Shown piece by piece: positions 5,420 through 6,462 of a DNA stretch of 6,462 bases. Both the position numbers and the translations under genes were made by a program. The stretch lies in NCBI GenBank assembly GCA_016209865.1, contig JACQVL010000165.1, forward strand, positions 1 to 6,462, read 5' to 3'. The notes under the pieces were generated by a model, which saw nothing but the letters and a program-made list of their open reading frames with translations, was not told the DNA's origin and searched no databases. This stretch comes from Candidatus Latescibacterota bacterium. GTDB lineage: Bacteria > JAAXHH01 > JACQVL01. Every line of letters begins with the position of its first letter. Positions within the stretch are counted from its first letter, which is position 1.

Positions 5420-6462
5420 ATGCCTAAATTCATGAATCCGCAATCCACAATCCACAATCCACAATCCGTATTTGTTCCCTTGATCCTCTGCTTCCTGCTC
5501 TTACATCCTCTCCCCGCAGTTGCCCAGCGCGTCCCGTTCGGTCCGTTCGAGACGCGGGACGAGTTTCCTGTCAAACTCCTGTTCCTCAGCCTGCGGCCGG
5601 ACAGGGCCGGCCTCCGTCCGCCGGGCACGCTCCGGCTGGCCGGACGGTTCGCGTACGCCAACACGTACGCGGTCACCCGCCCGGTCGGGAACCCGACAGT
5701 GCCGCTCGACTACTACCAGGCCGCCCCGTTGAGTGAATACCGGCTGTTCGTCGACGCCGAAGTCCTGCGTGCGTCGTTCGACATCGACTGGAGCCCATCA
5801 GCCCGTTGGCAACTCGGCGCGGAAGTCCCGTTCCTCATCCAGGGCGGCGGCTACCTGGATCGCACCGTCGAGGGATTCCACCACCTCTTCCGGCTGTCGA
5901 ACGGAGGCCGGGAACAGACACCCCGGAACGCCTATGGTGTCTTCGTCGTCCGGTCGGGCCGTTTCTGGATCGCTCACGACCAGCCGCCGGCCGCCGGCCT
6001 GGGGGATGTCGTCCTACGAGTCAAGACGGCGGTCATCACTCCTCACGGCCGCCGGCCCGCCCTCTCGTGGCTTGGGGCGCTGAAACTGCCGACCGGCCAG
6101 TTCGACCGGCTGACCGGGAGCGGCGGAACCGATGCCCAGGTTGCGCTCCTCCTGACTCAGCCCATCGGCGCGTCGTTCATACTCCACTACAACGTCGGCT
6201 ACACCCACATCGGCCGTCCCGCCCGCAGTGCCGGGTTCCCGGTCCGCTCGATCACCTCCCACTTGCTGGCGGCTGAATACCTGGCCACCCGTCGTCTATC
6301 CGTCATCCTCCAGGCCCTGGCCAATACCAGCCTTTTCCCCGCAGGGCGGCTCGGCCCGCTCGACCGGACCGCCTACGAACTCCACGCCGGCGTCAAGTAC
6401 GCCCTCACGCCCTCCATTCTGCTCGACATCGGGCTGATGGAGAACCTGAGCCAGTACCAGAA
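5420..6462 (+). CDS. DUF3187-like exported protein, 5' part (runs off the right edge)
   Basis: There are 347 codons and no stop before the window ends. A hydrophobic core VFVPLILCFLLL (17-28) and AVA before Gln36 give a plausible Sec signal peptide cleaved after residue 35. The mature start RVPFGPFETRDEFPVKLLFL (37-56) fits the G-P-[FL]-x-x-R-[ND]-x-F-P-x-x-L-x-F-L signature I associate with DUF3187. Later parts also fit: FDIDW and WQLGAEVPFLIQGGGYLD (130-147), EGFHHLFRLSNGGREQTPRN (151-170), LGDVVLRVK (194-202) and ALKLPTG (220-226). Alternating strands such as ASFILHYNVGYTHIG (251-265) suggest an outer-membrane beta-barrel; function is unknown. Start is uncertain: ATG 5420 and in-frame ATG 5432 both lack a Shine-Dalgarno sequence, and codons 5-17 are made of heptamer array 4. 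Family call likely; location inferred. Confidence 0.8.
   Translation, partial: MPKFMNPQSTIHNPQSVFVPLILCFLLLHPLPAVAQRVPFGPFETRDEFPVKLLFLSLRPDRAGLRPPGTLRLAGRFAYANTYAVTRPVGNPTVPLDYYQAAPLSEYRLFVDAEVLRASFDIDWSPSARWQLGAEVPFLIQGGGYLDRTVEGFHHLFRLSNGGREQTPRNAYGVFVVRSGRFWIAHDQPPAAGLGDVVLRVKTAVITPHGRRPALSWLGALKLPTGQFDRLTGSGGTDAQVALLLTQPIGASFILHYNVGYTHIGRPARSAGFPVRSITSHLLAAEYLATRRLSVILQALANTSLFPAGRLGPLDRTAYELHAGVKYALTPSILLDIGLMENLSQYQ
5434..5468. repeat. Heptamer tandem array 4 (5 units, CAATCCA) inside a coding start
   Basis: Units read GAATCCG, CAATCCA, CAATCCA, CAATCCA and CAATCCG. The array encodes part of residues 5-17 of the DUF3187-like protein, seen as NPQSTIHNPQS, just before the hydrophobic signal core. 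Seven is not a multiple of three, so adding or losing one unit would shift the frame. Confidence 0.85.

Noticed and set aside
286-5468. CRISPR array
   Set aside because: The repeats are 7 nt, directly abutting, without unique spacers, and no cas genes are present.
5413-5676. 87-codon minus-strand open frame across heptamer array 4
   Set aside because: It reads the array as a Cys/Gly/Leu/Trp/Ile/Val-Asp repeat with no homology I recognise. The plus-strand frame continues as a clear DUF3187-like protein.

Overview
The window comes from a high-GC bacterium. The proteins present (Era, a GWxTD-type TPR lipid-envelope-style exported protein, an ATP-type PEP carboxykinase, and a DUF3187-like outer-membrane-type protein) point to a diderm (two-membrane) lineage. 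The mix of a GWxTD protein, a DUF3187 protein and intergenic heptamer repeats would suit Nitrospirota or a neighbouring phylum. That placement is an impression from general knowledge and cannot be proved from the sequence. I see no mobile element genes, phage genes, CRISPR array, rRNA or tRNA.

Layout: (1) At the left edge, on the minus strand, is the 5' end of an Era-type ribosome-assembly GTPase with an unusual Ser/Pro/Gly-rich N-terminal extension. (2) A divergent intergenic region (190-411) carries a good sigma70-type promoter for each side, with a heptamer tandem array between them. (3) A 188-residue hypothetical protein follows on the plus strand; it looks like the N-terminal half of a GT9-like glycosyltransferase fold. 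(4) A spacer (979-1210) holds two related hairpins in inverted orientation, a weak promoter and a strong Shine-Dalgarno (SD) site. (5) An 808-residue secreted TPR/GWxTD protein is next. (6) An 86-bp convergent spacer starts with a second heptamer array that contains the upstream gene's stop codon. (7) A divergent member of the ATP-dependent PEP carboxykinase family lies on the minus strand. (8) A divergent spacer holds a third heptamer array, nearly identical to the second. (9) At the right edge is the 5' part of a DUF3187-like secreted protein whose first codons are themselves made of a fourth heptamer array.

The genes do not form an obvious operon or pathway. Each has its own control region, and the orientations alternate (- + + - +). 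Era serves ribosome assembly, PEP carboxykinase links oxaloacetate and PEP (gluconeogenesis or anaplerosis), and the two signal-peptide proteins belong to the cell envelope. The most notable non-genic signal is the set of four period-7 tandem arrays. Two of them form 31-nt direct repeats around the PEP carboxykinase gene. Another lies inside the start of a reading frame, where a change of copy number would shift the frame.
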